Source of the DNA: Lachnospiraceae bacterium
GTDB taxonomy: Bacteria; Bacillota; Clostridia; Lachnospirales; Lachnospiraceae
Reading direction: 5' to 3'
Length of the DNA stretch: 64,000 nucleotides
Assembly: GCA_017622845.1 (NCBI GenBank)
Contig: JAGAQJ010000054.1
Span: 62,001-126,000, forward strand
Shown here: piece after piece, positions 53,251 to 62,871 of the stretch
Layout of the letters: each line of letters opens with the position of its first letter
Numbering within the stretch: the stretch's first letter is position 1
Notes under the pieces: generated by a model
What the model was told of the DNA's origin: nothing
Databases searched by the model: none
What the model saw: the letters and a program-made list of their open reading frames with translations, nothing else
Position numbers and translations under genes: made by a program

Positions 53251-53287
53251 TTACAATAAATGATATCTATTCATCGGGTCTGCACAT

Positions 53288-55024
53288 TTATGATAATCGA
53301 AATTTCTTCACTTCCCTGTCAAGCTCATCTGCAATTGCTTTATTTGTTTCTGCCTGCTCACCGATGTCGGAAACATTCCGGGTAATACTGACTGACATTT
53401 CCGTAACACGGTTTACACCCTTAGCGCTTTCCTCGACTGACATATTTACTCCTTCCATCACCTGACGGATATTGTCCATATTGCTCCTAAGCTGCTCTGA
53501 CTGACTGCGGAATAAGTCCATAATGCCATTGAGTTTGACTGCATCCGTATTATATTCTCCGCTTGTCCTGACAAGCTCTGCATATCCCTTCATAGCAGTC
53601 TCATCCATAAACTGCGCCATTTGTGCTGCTTCCTTTGCCAGCTCGTTGACTGCCTTCATAACATCTGTGCTCACACGCTGAATCTGTTCAGCGGCAACCG
53701 CCGAATCCAGCGCAAGCTTACCGATTTCGCTTGCAACAACTGCAAAGCCCCTGCCTGTTTCTCCTGCTCTTGCGGCTTCGATACTGGCATTTAACGACAG
53801 CAGATTGGTCTGTTTGGTTATGTTGATAATCCCCTCCGTCAGCTTGCTAATCTGTTCCACTGCTTTTGATTTTTCGATTTTTTCATATACCTCATTCGAG
53901 ATCGCCTGTGAGCGTTCCTTTGCATCCTGCTGCTCCCTGACTGCATCATCCTGGATTTGCTGTGCACGGTTTCTTATTTCCGCTGAAAGCTTACCGCCAT
54001 CTGCGGCATGTCCGTTGATCTGCCCTATAAATTCATATATTTCATTTACCGAGCTGTTCATTCCGCTTATTGACACAGCTGTTTCCTCCATAGCTGCATT
54101 CATCTCCTCCATGGTTGCCGAAACCTCCAACACATTCTCACGTGTATTTTTAAGGTGCTGCACCACATTTTCTGCTGAGTTGCTCAACCGCTTTGAATTG
54201 CCGGAGATATTCAGCATAATTCCTCTCATATAGGCAAGCAGTTCATTTACATGCCCCGCAATTGTCCCGACCTCATCTTTTGTATGAACCTGTATGGTAC
54301 GGGTAAGATCACCATTACTGTTTATGATGTCATAGATGCAGCTGTCAACATTTGACAGGTTTTTTGTAATCCTGCTGATGATGAAATGAAATAAGAGAAG
54401 TGCAAGAATAACGCACATAATTCCCACTATGGCAACTGACTTCATGGTTCTGCTCACGGCAGCTGCCACACTGTTGGCATTGTAATCACAGCCCATAACA
54501 GCGACCTGCTCACCCGCACGGTTAAGTATCGGAATATATACCGTAATCACAGCATTCTCCCCAGATTTTATAATTTGGCTGCTGTAAAGTACATTTCCAT
54601 CAAACGCACTTCTCAGGGTATTGTAATCCTTGTTATATTCTGTCCCTAAAGCCATATGATTTGCCTTGTTCATATCAAGCATGTAATATACCTTGGTCTT
54701 TTCATTCTCTTCCTCTATGCCGGAATACAGAATGTACATATTTACAACAGGCGCTCCTTCTATGATGGGGGCTATGGAATTTTTTACCGCATTATACGGA
54801 GCTGAGTCTTCTCCCTTTTCCGGAATCTTCTCAACAAGATTTCCGTCAATCTGCGCAGCAGTGCGGTCTGCTATGTACTCTGCCACCTGTCCTCCTGTCA
54901 AAATCATATCCTTTTCCATCTGGTATTTAAAAATAAGCGCCATACATACACAGATGCAGATAACTACCATAGTTGTAGGAAGTATAATCTTGACCTTAAT
55001 ACTTCTCTTTTTACTTTCCATCAT
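53288..55024 (-). CDS. Methyl-accepting chemotaxis protein of the glucan locus
   Basis: From the ATG at 55024 this receptor has 578 residues. Membrane segments are near residues 13-30 and 195-215. An extracellular domain of about 160 residues between them fits a Cache-like sensor. HAMP and a signalling domain with hairpin tip [20 protein letters not shown] follow. Both sites relative to GGAGG allow the ATG at 55021 as well. It sits between the transporter genes and the sensor kinase and has the locus operator upstream, so it may sense the glucan oligosaccharides, directly or through a binding protein. Confidence 0.93.
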   Translation of the reverse strand: MMESKKRSIKVKIILPTTMVVICICVCMALIFKYQMEKDMILTGGQVAEYIADRTAAQIDGNLVEKIPEKGEDSAPYNAVKNSIAPIIEGAPVVNMYILYSGIEEENEKTKVYYMLDMNKANHMALGTEYNKDYNTLRSAFDGNVLYSSQIIKSGENAVITVYIPILNRAGEQVAVMGCDYNANSVAAAVSRTMKSVAIVGIMCVILALLLFHFIISRITKNLSNVDSCIYDIINSNGDLTRTIQVHTKDEVGTIAGHVNELLAYMRGIMLNISGNSKRLSNSAENVVQHLKNTRENVLEVSATMEEMNAAMEETAVSISGMNSSVNEIYEFIGQINGHAADGGKLSAEIRNRAQQIQDDAVREQQDAKERSQAISNEVYEKIEKSKAVEQISKLTEGIINITKQTNLLSLNASIEAARAGETGRGFAVVASEIGKLALDSAVAAEQIQRVSTDVMKAVNELAKEAAQMAQFMDETAMKGYAELVRTSGEYNTDAVKLNGIMDLFRSQSEQLRSNMDNIRQVMEGVNMSVEESAKGVNRVTEMSVSITRNVSDIGEQAETNKAIADELDREVKKFRLS

Positions 55025-55065
55025 CAAATCCTCCGTTACTTTTTTATCCTGTATTTTGATATCTG

Positions 55066-55134
55066 TTTTTAGGCTACTTTGTTTTTACCTTGCCCGATAG
55101 CACAATCCGGTTTTTTTATTAGTACAAATCCGCA
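55066..55134 (-). promoter_or_regulatory. Chemoreceptor/kinase intergenic control region with 22-base-spaced direct repeats
   Basis: TAGCAC (55098-55103) and TAGTAC (55120-55125) stand 22 bases apart, embedded in ATAGCACAATCCG and TTAGTACAAATCCG. They have the same orientation relative to the minus-strand chemoreceptor as in the other two promoters. A TAAAAA at 55066-55071 is a weak -10 for that gene. The site could also act on the divergent kinase promoter. Confidence 0.7.
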
Positions 55135-55151
55135 CTATATTTAGCCTTCGC

Positions 55152-55180
55152 TTCCAAATTGCGTTCTAATGTTCTATAAT
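55152..55180 (+). promoter_or_regulatory. Probable promoter of the sensor kinase/response regulator genes
   Basis: TTCCAA (55152-55157), 17 bases and TATAAT (55175-55180) lie 47 bases before the ATG at 55227. The direct repeats at 55098-55125 lie upstream of the -35. Confidence 0.6.
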
Positions 55181-55226
55181 AAGATAAATTCCTTAATTGC
55201 ATTTGCGTCAAAAGGAGGGGCATATC

Positions 55227-56921
55227 ATGAAGGACAAAATTTCCAAGAAAAGAAAATATTCCTATTCTCTGGCTGACAACTTGAAAATATTTATTTGGAT
55301 AGCCGCGTTTGTAATAACCATTAATCTGATAATAAGTGCCATCTCCCTTGTCAATATCAGACATCAAAACTTTGACACGATAGAAAACTCTGTCACTCTT
55401 TTTCAGCAGGAAACCTCTTCGCGCCTCAATGCAATACAGCATTTTTTGGAATGGACGATTGTAAAGGAGCTGCTTATTGAGTCGCTGGAAAGCACGACCA
55501 ATGATTATGAACAATATCTTTCTTTGGATTCTCTCCAAATCCGCATCGCTAACCACCAGTATACGACCGGCAATAAATTTAACTATTTTTTATATTTTCA
55601 GGGTCAAAATCAGTTTCTTAACGTTTCAAAACTGAACTTTACTTATGACGATTATTTAAAAATAAAAGATTTTATTATCCAATATTCATCTTCCGATAAA
55701 AGGCATCTGCTCTCGTGGCAGTTTACAGAAATTAACGGCTCAACCTATATGTATTACATAGTTAGCTACAGCAACCGTACACTAGCTACCTTTATCAATG
55801 TAAATGATTTATTTATGCCCTTAATGGATATGAATTTTGTAGAACAGGGAAAGCTTGTTATCACAGATAAGAATGAAAATATTATTTTTTCATCGGATGA
55901 GGAGCAAGAGCTCAAAGACTCTTCCTTTTACCACACACTTCATACTTTTTATGGAAATGATGGACATCTGCCTTATAATATATTGCTTTATACGGATAAT
56001 TTTCAAAATTACGGAAACCTGTTTCTCTTTCATTTGGTTGTCATTATAACCTCAACGGGAATCTGCCTTATTCTTTCTGTCTTGATTTTTAATATGTATA
56101 AAAAGGTTATTAAGCCGATACAGGCGTTTTCCGCAAATCTGGCAAGCATTAACCATGACAGCGAAAGCGTTCTGCTTGACTTGCAAAGCAATCGTATCCG
56201 CGAGCTGGAGCAGACGAATATACAATTTAAAAATCTCATTCGCGAGATAAAGCGGCTAAAGATTACCGTTTATGAAAAGGAGCTTGAAAAAAAGCACTTC
56301 GAGATTACCTTTTTGCAGCATCAGATTAAGCCGCATTTTTATTTAAACTGTCTGACTACAATCAACAGTATGGCTCAGCTTGAGGATTATAAGAATATTG
56401 AATCCATGGTTGTCTTTACCTCACGCTATCTGCGCTATCTGTTTCAGACAGACAAGGATTTCTTATGTATTGAATATGAGCTGGAGCATATCGAGGCATA
56501 CCTTGATATTCAGCAGCTTCGTCTTGGAACATTTTTCACCTATACCTGCACTATTGACGAGAATGACAAGAATGCGCTGATTCCTCCGCTGCTGCTGATT
56601 ACATTTATCGAGAATACAATAAAACACAACACTGCATCTGACGGCAGACTGCAGATACGGCTCGCGTTCGCACAACAACGACAGGGTGACGACCTATATC
56701 TGAAAATCGATATCAGTGATTCGGGGAAGGGCTTTCCTGACGATGTACTTGAACGCCTGTCTCTTTGCAAGAGCATTGACGGAGATGGTATTCCGCATGT
56801 AGGCATTGAAAATAGTATACAGCGGCTCAATCTGCTCTATGGCGGAAAGCACAAAATCCGTTTTTTTAATGAAGAGCAAGGCGGAGCACATATACAGTTA
56901 TTTATTCCGTATCAGATTTAG
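55227..56921 (+). CDS. Sensor histidine kinase, LytS/YesM family
   Basis: From the ATG at 55227 (AGGAGG eight bases upstream) the kinase has 564 residues. Membrane segments are near residues 20-40 and 270-292, with an extracellular sensing domain of about 220 residues. HAMP follows. The His-kinase motif is FLQHQIKPHFYLNCLTTINS with the phosphoacceptor His before FYLN. The ATPase has an N box (TFIENTIKHNT) and a G box (DSGKGFPDD). Family members pair with AraC-type response regulators to sense sugars, and such a gene is 12 bases downstream. Confidence 0.94.
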   Translation: MKDKISKKRKYSYSLADNLKIFIWIAAFVITINLIISAISLVNIRHQNFDTIENSVTLFQQETSSRLNAIQHFLEWTIVKELLIESLESTTNDYEQYLSLDSLQIRIANHQYTTGNKFNYFLYFQGQNQFLNVSKLNFTYDDYLKIKDFIIQYSSSDKRHLLSWQFTEINGSTYMYYIVSYSNRTLATFINVNDLFMPLMDMNFVEQGKLVITDKNENIIFSSDEEQELKDSSFYHTLHTFYGNDGHLPYNILLYTDNFQNYGNLFLFHLVVIITSTGICLILSVLIFNMYKKVIKPIQAFSANLASINHDSESVLLDLQSNRIRELEQTNIQFKNLIREIKRLKITVYEKELEKKHFEITFLQHQIKPHFYLNCLTTINSMAQLEDYKNIESMVVFTSRYLRYLFQTDKDFLCIEYELEHIEAYLDIQQLRLGTFFTYTCTIDENDKNALIPPLLLITFIENTIKHNTASDGRLQIRLAFAQQRQGDDLYLKIDISDSGKGFPDDVLERLSLCKSIDGDGIPHVGIENSIQRLNLLYGGKHKIRFFNEEQGGAHIQLFIPYQI

Positions 56922-56933
56922 GGAGGATTCAAT

Positions 56934-58505
56934 ATGAATGTATTACTTGTCGATGATGATCGTTTTGTGATTGCTTCACTTATGAAGGGTATTCATTGGG
57001 AGGAGCTTGGATTCGACGGTGTTTTTACTGCACAGAATATCACGGATGCCAAATCAATTATAAAGCAGAATTCTATAGATTTTTTATTAAGCGACATTGA
57101 TATGCCTAACGGAAACGGGCTTGACCTGCTTGCATGGATTCGGGAGCATCATAATGAAATGCCTGTTATATTTTTAACAAATTATGCTGACTTTTATTAC
57201 GCACAAAAGGCGATCAGCTTAAAGAGTTTTCACTACTTCTTAAAGCCGATCGAATTTGATAAGCTGACAAGTATTATAAAAGAAGTAACTGCCCAACTTA
57301 TGCAGCAGAACAATCAGCAGGAGAAAAACTGCGAAATATTCTGGCATGCTTTTCTGCATGACGAAATATCCGATATGAATGACTTAAACCAGTATTTTAT
57401 ATCGCATCATCTGCCCTATAGAGATACCGACTTTTTTATCCCTATCATGTTTGACCTGTTTCCATACTACTTTGGAGCAGATAATCAGCTTTGCAGCCAT
57501 TTTTCGGACAGAAATGAACAAAATGCCTATATGAAGTCTGTCTTTGAGGCAACCTTTATGGAGCAGCTTGCACCGTCTGATGTCTTTTTGATATACAATG
57601 AGGTTTCTGCGCGCTATTTAGCGATCTTTAGACAGGATACTGAGGAGGTTTCTCCGTTTTTCTCTATGAACTGTGAGCGCTTTATAGAAACCGTGTCCTC
57701 ACAGATGCAGTGTAATCTAAACTGTTTTGTGGGCATACCCTCGCGCATTGCTTCATTCCGCTCCGGTATGCGCAGTCTCCGCACTATGCTTGCAAACAGC
57801 CTTGACTGTAATGGAAAGGTTCTGCTGTTGTCATGCTATCAGCCTGCCGCTGAAAGCTATCCTGCCTGTAATGTCGAAACACTTGATCTTTACCTGCAGA
57901 CCGGCCAGTATTCTGCATTTATTGATTACTGCGAGCAATATCTGCACCGCCTGTCAAGCTGCCAAAGCCTGCATGCCGTATCGCTGAACAGCTTTCAGAT
58001 TGATGTGGTACAGATATTATATTCTTTTTTGCGAACCAAAGGAATCCTTGCCAATAAGCTTTTTCATGATGATACTTACCATATTCTATCCGTAAATGCT
58101 CCGAATTCCATTTTCGACATGAAACTGTATCTTCATTATATTATTCATATTACGCAGGATTATCTTGAGAAAACCACATCCGATAAATCCATCGCAAAGT
58201 CAATGCAGGATTATGTAGATCAGCACTATGCTGAAGATATCAGCCGCAGCAGTCTGACAGATATCTTTTACCTGGACCCTGATTATGCATCAAAGCTCTT
58301 TAAAAAAGAAACGGGAATTTCCTTTAAGAATTATATTATACAAAAGCGAATTGAGGTAGCTAAGAACTTACTCAGTACCACTGACCTGCCTATCAATATG
58401 GTGTCAGATAATGTTGGGTATGGAAATTATTCTTACTTTACAAGACTGTTCAAAAAAGTAACTGACATGACTCCGAATGAATATCGAAATGCACATGGAA
58501 TTTAA
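56934..58505 (+). CDS. AraC-type response regulator
   Basis: This 523-residue regulator has an N-terminal receiver domain with phosphoacceptor Asp54 (LLSDIDMPNGNG), Thr and Lys switch residues (FLTNYADF, FLKPIEF), and a middle region of about 300 residues. The C-terminal double helix-turn-helix is of AraC type (SLTDIFYLDPDYASKLFKKE, then VGYGNYSYFTRLFKKVTDMT). It is co-transcribed with the kinase. AraC proteins bind direct repeats one or two helical turns apart, which fits the 22-base repeats found at three promoters of this locus. Confidence 0.94.
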   Translation: MNVLLVDDDRFVIASLMKGIHWEELGFDGVFTAQNITDAKSIIKQNSIDFLLSDIDMPNGNGLDLLAWIREHHNEMPVIFLTNYADFYYAQKAISLKSFHYFLKPIEFDKLTSIIKEVTAQLMQQNNQQEKNCEIFWHAFLHDEISDMNDLNQYFISHHLPYRDTDFFIPIMFDLFPYYFGADNQLCSHFSDRNEQNAYMKSVFEATFMEQLAPSDVFLIYNEVSARYLAIFRQDTEEVSPFFSMNCERFIETVSSQMQCNLNCFVGIPSRIASFRSGMRSLRTMLANSLDCNGKVLLLSCYQPAAESYPACNVETLDLYLQTGQYSAFIDYCEQYLHRLSSCQSLHAVSLNSFQIDVVQILYSFLRTKGILANKLFHDDTYHILSVNAPNSIFDMKLYLHYIIHITQDYLEKTTSDKSIAKSMQDYVDQHYAEDISRSSLTDIFYLDPDYASKLFKKETGISFKNYIIQKRIEVAKNLLSTTDLPINMVSDNVGYGNYSYFTRLFKKVTDMTPNEYRNAHGI

Positions 58506-58518
58506 TCTTATATGTACT

Positions 58519-58562
58519 AAGAGCGTTGATTTGCCATCAAAGCAAATCAACGCTCTTTTTCT
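58519..58562 (+). terminator. Terminator after the response regulator gene
   Basis: AAGAGCGTTGATTTG (58519-58533) and CAAATCAACGCTCTT (58543-58557) are perfect 15-base complements followed by more T on the plus strand. It separates the regulator from the convergent GH87 gene. Confidence 0.9.
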
Positions 58563-58591
58563 TAATCAAAGGTTTTTTCTTATATCAAATT

Positions 58592-61102
58592 TTATTTGGA
58601 AGTCTTTTTCTTATGATAAATGACAGCTGCTCCTATTAAAATAATAATGACAGCTGCGATACCCACCCCATATCCTTTTGCTGTATGATAATCCTTTTCT
58701 TCACCTTCCTGAGCATCATGCTCCGTTGTCTTTTCAGTCGTTTGGCTACTCAAAGCCTCCATCTCTGCCTGCGCCTTCTCCTCAGCAGTCAGGACATTCA
58801 TTTTCTTTGACAGCTTATTGTTCTGCATGTCAGACTCGCCATAGCGTGCTGTATCATTCACCCAGACAGTAATCACATGTCTGCCAAGCACTGCCGGCCA
58901 TACATCCTTTCCTGTCGGTCCGCTGTTTGCTGTTATTGTCACACTCTCACCCGGCTCTATCTGCGTTTTATTCGTGTCTGACCATACGACGCAGATTCCA
59001 TCTACCTGAAATTGTGCTCCGTTTATGATTTCGGCCGGAGTCGCGCCATTTCCCTGATTGGTAATCACTGCTGAGAATACAATGTCATCCCCCTCTGCCG
59101 GAAGCTCAGGCTCCCACATGATATCTGTAACAACTATATCAGGAATTTCACAAGTATCAGGAGCGTCATCTGCTCCTTCAACGATTAATGGTGCCACTTT
59201 TTCTGATTTTAACACCTCTGCATTTGGATAAGGCGGTATCTGATAGCCGATATTTCCCTCATTGATCTCATCATTTATCTCAATCCCGTCCTCCTTGATA
59301 AGAAAATTGATGTTCGTATTTGCTATATTTCTTAAATACATCCTACTTATCGTAATCAGTGCATTACCGCCAAAGTTCATGACAGCTGCTCCTCTGTGAG
59401 CCACAGATATCTTGTCCGGTCTTTTTCCATCGACACCTGCACCATAGACATACAGGTCATTAAATACGATGTTAACAACATTGTCTCCGACTCTGACTCC
59501 GTCATGCTGCGCACTGTAAATATATGTATTGTCAAAGGTGATGTTTCTTACGCTTCCGATTACATCCACTGCACCAAGCTCACTGCCCCACGATTCATTG
59601 CTCGTTCCGCTGCTGATTATAATATTATTGGCAAAGTGAATATTCTTGGTATTGTTAAATTTATAGCCGGAAAATGTTGTATTTAAATGTATTCCTGAAG
59701 CCATAAAGCTGTCACGAATATAATTGTTATAAATTTCGTGCCCATCACCGCCATATATGGCAATTGCCCCTGCCCTCCATGAGAGGTCAATGGTATTGTA
59801 GCAAAATTTATTATTTCTGGCATCCTTAACCGACAAATAATCATTATTCCACACTGCCAAACCATCATCTCCATTATTTCTGATGGAACAGTTATACACT
59901 GACGAATTGCTCGTACCCTGGCAGAAGTTTACACCATCTGCAAAATTATTTCTGATACGGCAGTTTGCAATTATCAGATTGTCAGAGTAGTCTACCGGTG
60001 CATCATAGTCTGCGATCCAAAAGCCGCACTCAAAATGATCTTCCCAGATATCATGAATATAAGAATCATTTCCATAGGTTCCCATAAAACATTTATAAAT
60101 TGCCTGCTCCTCATAACGCGAACGGAGATTGGAATTGATATACATATTGCAGAACTCAATACTGTTTATCTTGCCATTTCCCACACCTGCTATCCCACCT
60201 GACTGCGGCTTATCGTTTGTAAACTGAATATTGGTATACCAGATTCCGGCTCCGGTGATTGTCATATCTGATGCTTCTAAAGACCATATCTGATTAATAT
60301 GATAGGTTCCGGCAGGGATATATACATCCTTTTGGTCTTCATTAGCAGCAGCAACGCAGGCTGTAATCGCCTCATAGTCGTCCTTTCCGTCGTCTGCAAC
60401 TGCTCCAAAGTCTGCAATAGAATAGGAATTAGAGGGCTGTTCTATCGGTGCAGCTGCCTCCTCAAGCTCAATAAAATCTACACCATAAATCAATCCGTTT
60501 GCGCCTGAACTTTGAATACGGATTTTATCGCCCGGCTCCAGCATCTCCTCTAACAGAAAATGCACCTCGTCAAAGGCAAAGCATGCTGTCCCTTTTCCCG
60601 GAGCATCCTTGGGACTTCCGTCCATATACTGCCACATATAATAAGAAGTTAAATCTACTGTCTTGACCTTACTGCCATTTACATAGACATCCAACGAGCC
60701 GTCCTGTCCCATTCCATCCGCGGTATCAGGCAGTGTAAACCGCATCGTAACTCCGTTTCCGGAAGTTTCTACTGTCCATTCAGCATAAGCGCCGTCACCT
60801 GGCAGATTTACATAGGACTGATTGGATGCCTGACTTGCTATTTCCTCCAAGTCCCAATCATAGGATGTCTTAAGCTCTGCCCCGCCTCCAAGTTCAGCTT
60901 CACATGAATCATATCTGATATAGGGCATATTTGCACCAATTGACATTGCATTATCATCCGCCTCGGGAATGGTAAGCTGAGCACTCTTTCCTGTTGCCTC
61001 CCTTGCATATATATCGAAAGACAATCCCGCAGCTAATAACGCAGCCGCCAGCACTCCGCCCGTTACCATATATAATCCTTTTGTTTTTTGAGTTTTTTTC
61101 AA
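58592..61102 (-). CDS. GH87 alpha-1,3-glucanase / mycodextranase, surface-anchored
   Basis: This is an 836-residue secreted enzyme. A signal-peptide-like helix (near 10-33) leads to a carbohydrate-binding beta-sandwich (about 60-215). A right-handed beta-helix follows (about 225-650). The pattern FADGVNFCQGTSNSSVYNC then NNGDDGLAVWNN matches GH87 enzymes such as Bacillus circulans alpha-1,3-glucanase. By that comparison D389, D412 and D413 are the catalytic acids. A CARDB-like domain (DIVVTDIMWEPELPAEGDDI) and a C-terminal membrane helix with KKKTSK tail follow, so the enzyme should stay on the cell surface. It would release nigero-oligosaccharides from alpha-1,3-glucan or nigeran. It is 26 bases after the second binding-protein gene. 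Confidence 0.85.
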   Translation of the reverse strand: MKKTQKTKGLYMVTGGVLAAALLAAGLSFDIYAREATGKSAQLTIPEADDNAMSIGANMPYIRYDSCEAELGGGAELKTSYDWDLEEIASQASNQSYVNLPGDGAYAEWTVETSGNGVTMRFTLPDTADGMGQDGSLDVYVNGSKVKTVDLTSYYMWQYMDGSPKDAPGKGTACFAFDEVHFLLEEMLEPGDKIRIQSSGANGLIYGVDFIELEEAAAPIEQPSNSYSIADFGAVADDGKDDYEAITACVAAANEDQKDVYIPAGTYHINQIWSLEASDMTITGAGIWYTNIQFTNDKPQSGGIAGVGNGKINSIEFCNMYINSNLRSRYEEQAIYKCFMGTYGNDSYIHDIWEDHFECGFWIADYDAPVDYSDNLIIANCRIRNNFADGVNFCQGTSNSSVYNCSIRNNGDDGLAVWNNDYLSVKDARNNKFCYNTIDLSWRAGAIAIYGGDGHEIYNNYIRDSFMASGIHLNTTFSGYKFNNTKNIHFANNIIISSGTSNESWGSELGAVDVIGSVRNITFDNTYIYSAQHDGVRVGDNVVNIVFNDLYVYGAGVDGKRPDKISVAHRGAAVMNFGGNALITISRMYLRNIANTNINFLIKEDGIEINDEINEGNIGYQIPPYPNAEVLKSEKVAPLIVEGADDAPDTCEIPDIVVTDIMWEPELPAEGDDIVFSAVITNQGNGATPAEIINGAQFQVDGICVVWSDTNKTQIEPGESVTITANSGPTGKDVWPAVLGRHVITVWVNDTARYGESDMQNNKLSKKMNVLTAEEKAQAEMEALSSQTTEKTTEHDAQEGEEKDYHTAKGYGVGIAAVIIILIGAAVIYHKKKTSK

Positions 61103-61128
61103 CTACCGTTTCCTCCCGACATCACTTA

Positions 61129-62766
61129 TTAGTTTGTCATATAGGTATTGTATGCATCTGTCTGAATTTTCATAAAGTCCTCATAGCCCATTTGATATAA
61201 GGTGTCGATATAGCCGTCCCATTGCTCTTCAATACCGCCCTCTGTTACCCATGCTGCCTGATTTATCCCTATGTAGGATGCAATATCAAAATACAAGGTC
61301 TCCAATTTGTCTAACTGTTCTACCGTATAGCTGACATTTGGATATGCTTTTACTGCATACTTTTTCATGCTCTTGTCAAGCTCAAGCTTTGACGCATCCC
61401 CATTTTCTTCCACATAAGTCACCTTATCATTAAATCCGTCTGCTACATACTTTGGTCCAAAGTCACGAAGTGAATTTACCCATGCATAGATATCTGCTGA
61501 CATGCCCTCTTTGGGTCCAAGCACTGTATATGTTCCTGTTTCTTCATCTTTCTCTACCCCTATGCCAAACGAGCCATAGAAGTTTTGAATCGATGCATCC
61601 TCTGTATAGAACTGATCAATCCACGATAGCAGCTTTCCCGGATTTTTGCAGGAGGAGGTGACGACAAATTCATATCTCGAATAGTTCCAATGCTCCGGAT
61701 CAGAGGAAATATACTGTTTTCCATCCGGTCCTTTTAATGCCGGCAGTGCAGTATACTGGTCTGCATTTGCGCCAAAGGTCGAGTCAGCTGTCCAGCCTGG
61801 TGCGCAGCCGATAACTGGTGTCGTATTCATCAGCTTTGCATCCCGCATAGAATCATCCTGTATAAACAGCTCTGAGTCAATCAGCCCTTCTGCATAGCAT
61901 TTCTGCATTGCCTCAATACCTGTCTTATACTCCTCAGATGTTGGTATAAAAACCGGCTTACCATCCTTTACAGTCATTGAATAGGTGCCGTCGCCTCCGG
62001 GTGTCACTCCAAACGGCAGACAAAAAAACATGACGGAATCTGCATAGCCCTCTCCATAGGGAATTTCATCGTTGGGATCGCCATTTCCGTTTGCATCCTG
62101 CTCTTTAAAGGCTCTCAGCACATCCACAAACTCATCATATGTAGTCGGCATATCCAGTCCGAGATTATCCAGCCATGTCTTATTAATGAACATCTGGTTT
62201 GCTACAGTAGGTCTGCAAGGCTTCTTGGACGGCAGCCCATATATATGACCATCTGCCGAAGCTGCCAGCGCTTTCATTGTCGGATCAGACTCTAAAATCT
62301 TTTTGAAATTAGGCATATATTCATCAATGTAATCATCCAGTGCAATAAAAATATCTGGATTTGTCAATATATCGGTTTCCGAAAAGCATATGGAACCCAT
62401 AAATGCATCCGGAAGCTCGCCGTCCGCCAGCAAAACAGACTTTCGGTCACCCCAGTCTGCATTCTGTATTGTATTCCAGGTAATACTTATTCCCATCTCA
62501 GCCGCCGCAGCATCAGGGAAGCCTGTATGGTAGTCCTCACCCCAATCCGCCCAGCGTACTGTTGCCACCTCATAGTTTTCATCCGCAGTACTTTTTTCTG
62601 ATGTTGTCATATCATTACCTATTCCCACTGTTTTTCCATGCAGGTTCTCTTTATCTGCCGCACCGCTTTCCTTTGCATCAGACAGAGACTTCCCACATCC
62701 TTCCAGTAAACCAGCTGTCAACACAGCTGCCATCAACAACAGGGTAACTGCTCTTCTCCTATGCAT
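61129..62766 (-). CDS. Extracellular solute-binding lipoprotein (LplA/LipO type), copy 2
   Basis: This 545-residue lipoprotein has the lipobox LLEGCGKS (Cys near 24) and a binding domain that shares long identical stretches with the protein at 49652-51292 (for example FKEQDANGNGDPNDEIPYG and DLDNLGLDMPTTYDEF-like segments). The linkers after the Cys are unrelated. The two genes therefore come from a duplication in which one copy joined the GH87 gene. No permease lies nearby, so it probably feeds the LplB/LplC pair of the main operon. Transcription would start at the operator-bearing promoter upstream. Confidence 0.93.
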   Translation of the reverse strand: MHRRRAVTLLLMAAVLTAGLLEGCGKSLSDAKESGAADKENLHGKTVGIGNDMTTSEKSTADENYEVATVRWADWGEDYHTGFPDAAAAEMGISITWNTIQNADWGDRKSVLLADGELPDAFMGSICFSETDILTNPDIFIALDDYIDEYMPNFKKILESDPTMKALAASADGHIYGLPSKKPCRPTVANQMFINKTWLDNLGLDMPTTYDEFVDVLRAFKEQDANGNGDPNDEIPYGEGYADSVMFFCLPFGVTPGGDGTYSMTVKDGKPVFIPTSEEYKTGIEAMQKCYAEGLIDSELFIQDDSMRDAKLMNTTPVIGCAPGWTADSTFGANADQYTALPALKGPDGKQYISSDPEHWNYSRYEFVVTSSCKNPGKLLSWIDQFYTEDASIQNFYGSFGIGVEKDEETGTYTVLGPKEGMSADIYAWVNSLRDFGPKYVADGFNDKVTYVEENGDASKLELDKSMKKYAVKAYPNVSYTVEQLDKLETLYFDIASYIGINQAAWVTEGGIEEQWDGYIDTLYQMGYEDFMKIQTDAYNTYMTN

Positions 62767-62787
62767 ACGATTCCTCCTATATTTCCA

Positions 62788-62855
62788 TTTATAGCTTACT
62801 TTTTTTCTATACTATGTGATAGCACAATTTCGCTTTTTTATTAGTACTTATCCGC
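62788..62855 (-). promoter_or_regulatory. GH87 operon control region with 22-base-spaced direct repeats
   Basis: TAGCAC (62820-62825) and TAGTAC (62842-62847) are exactly 22 bases apart, with ATCCGCAC after the second box as at 55128-55135. A TATAAA on the minus strand (62788-62793) is a plausible -10, and the proximal box would touch the -35 position, as for an AraC-type activator. Confidence 0.72.
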
Positions 62856-62871
62856 ACTTTTACTAAATAAT

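Noticed and set aside
55119-55556. A 145-codon minus-strand frame opposite the start of the sensor kinase
   Set aside because: The plus-strand kinase is certain and the opposite frame has no motif or ribosome-binding site. It is a shadow.
58592-61102. First read as a pectate lyase because of the right-handed beta-helix
   Set aside because: The DGVNF and NNGDDGLA patterns and the N-terminal binding domain fit GH87, and all neighbours handle alpha-glucosides, not pectin.
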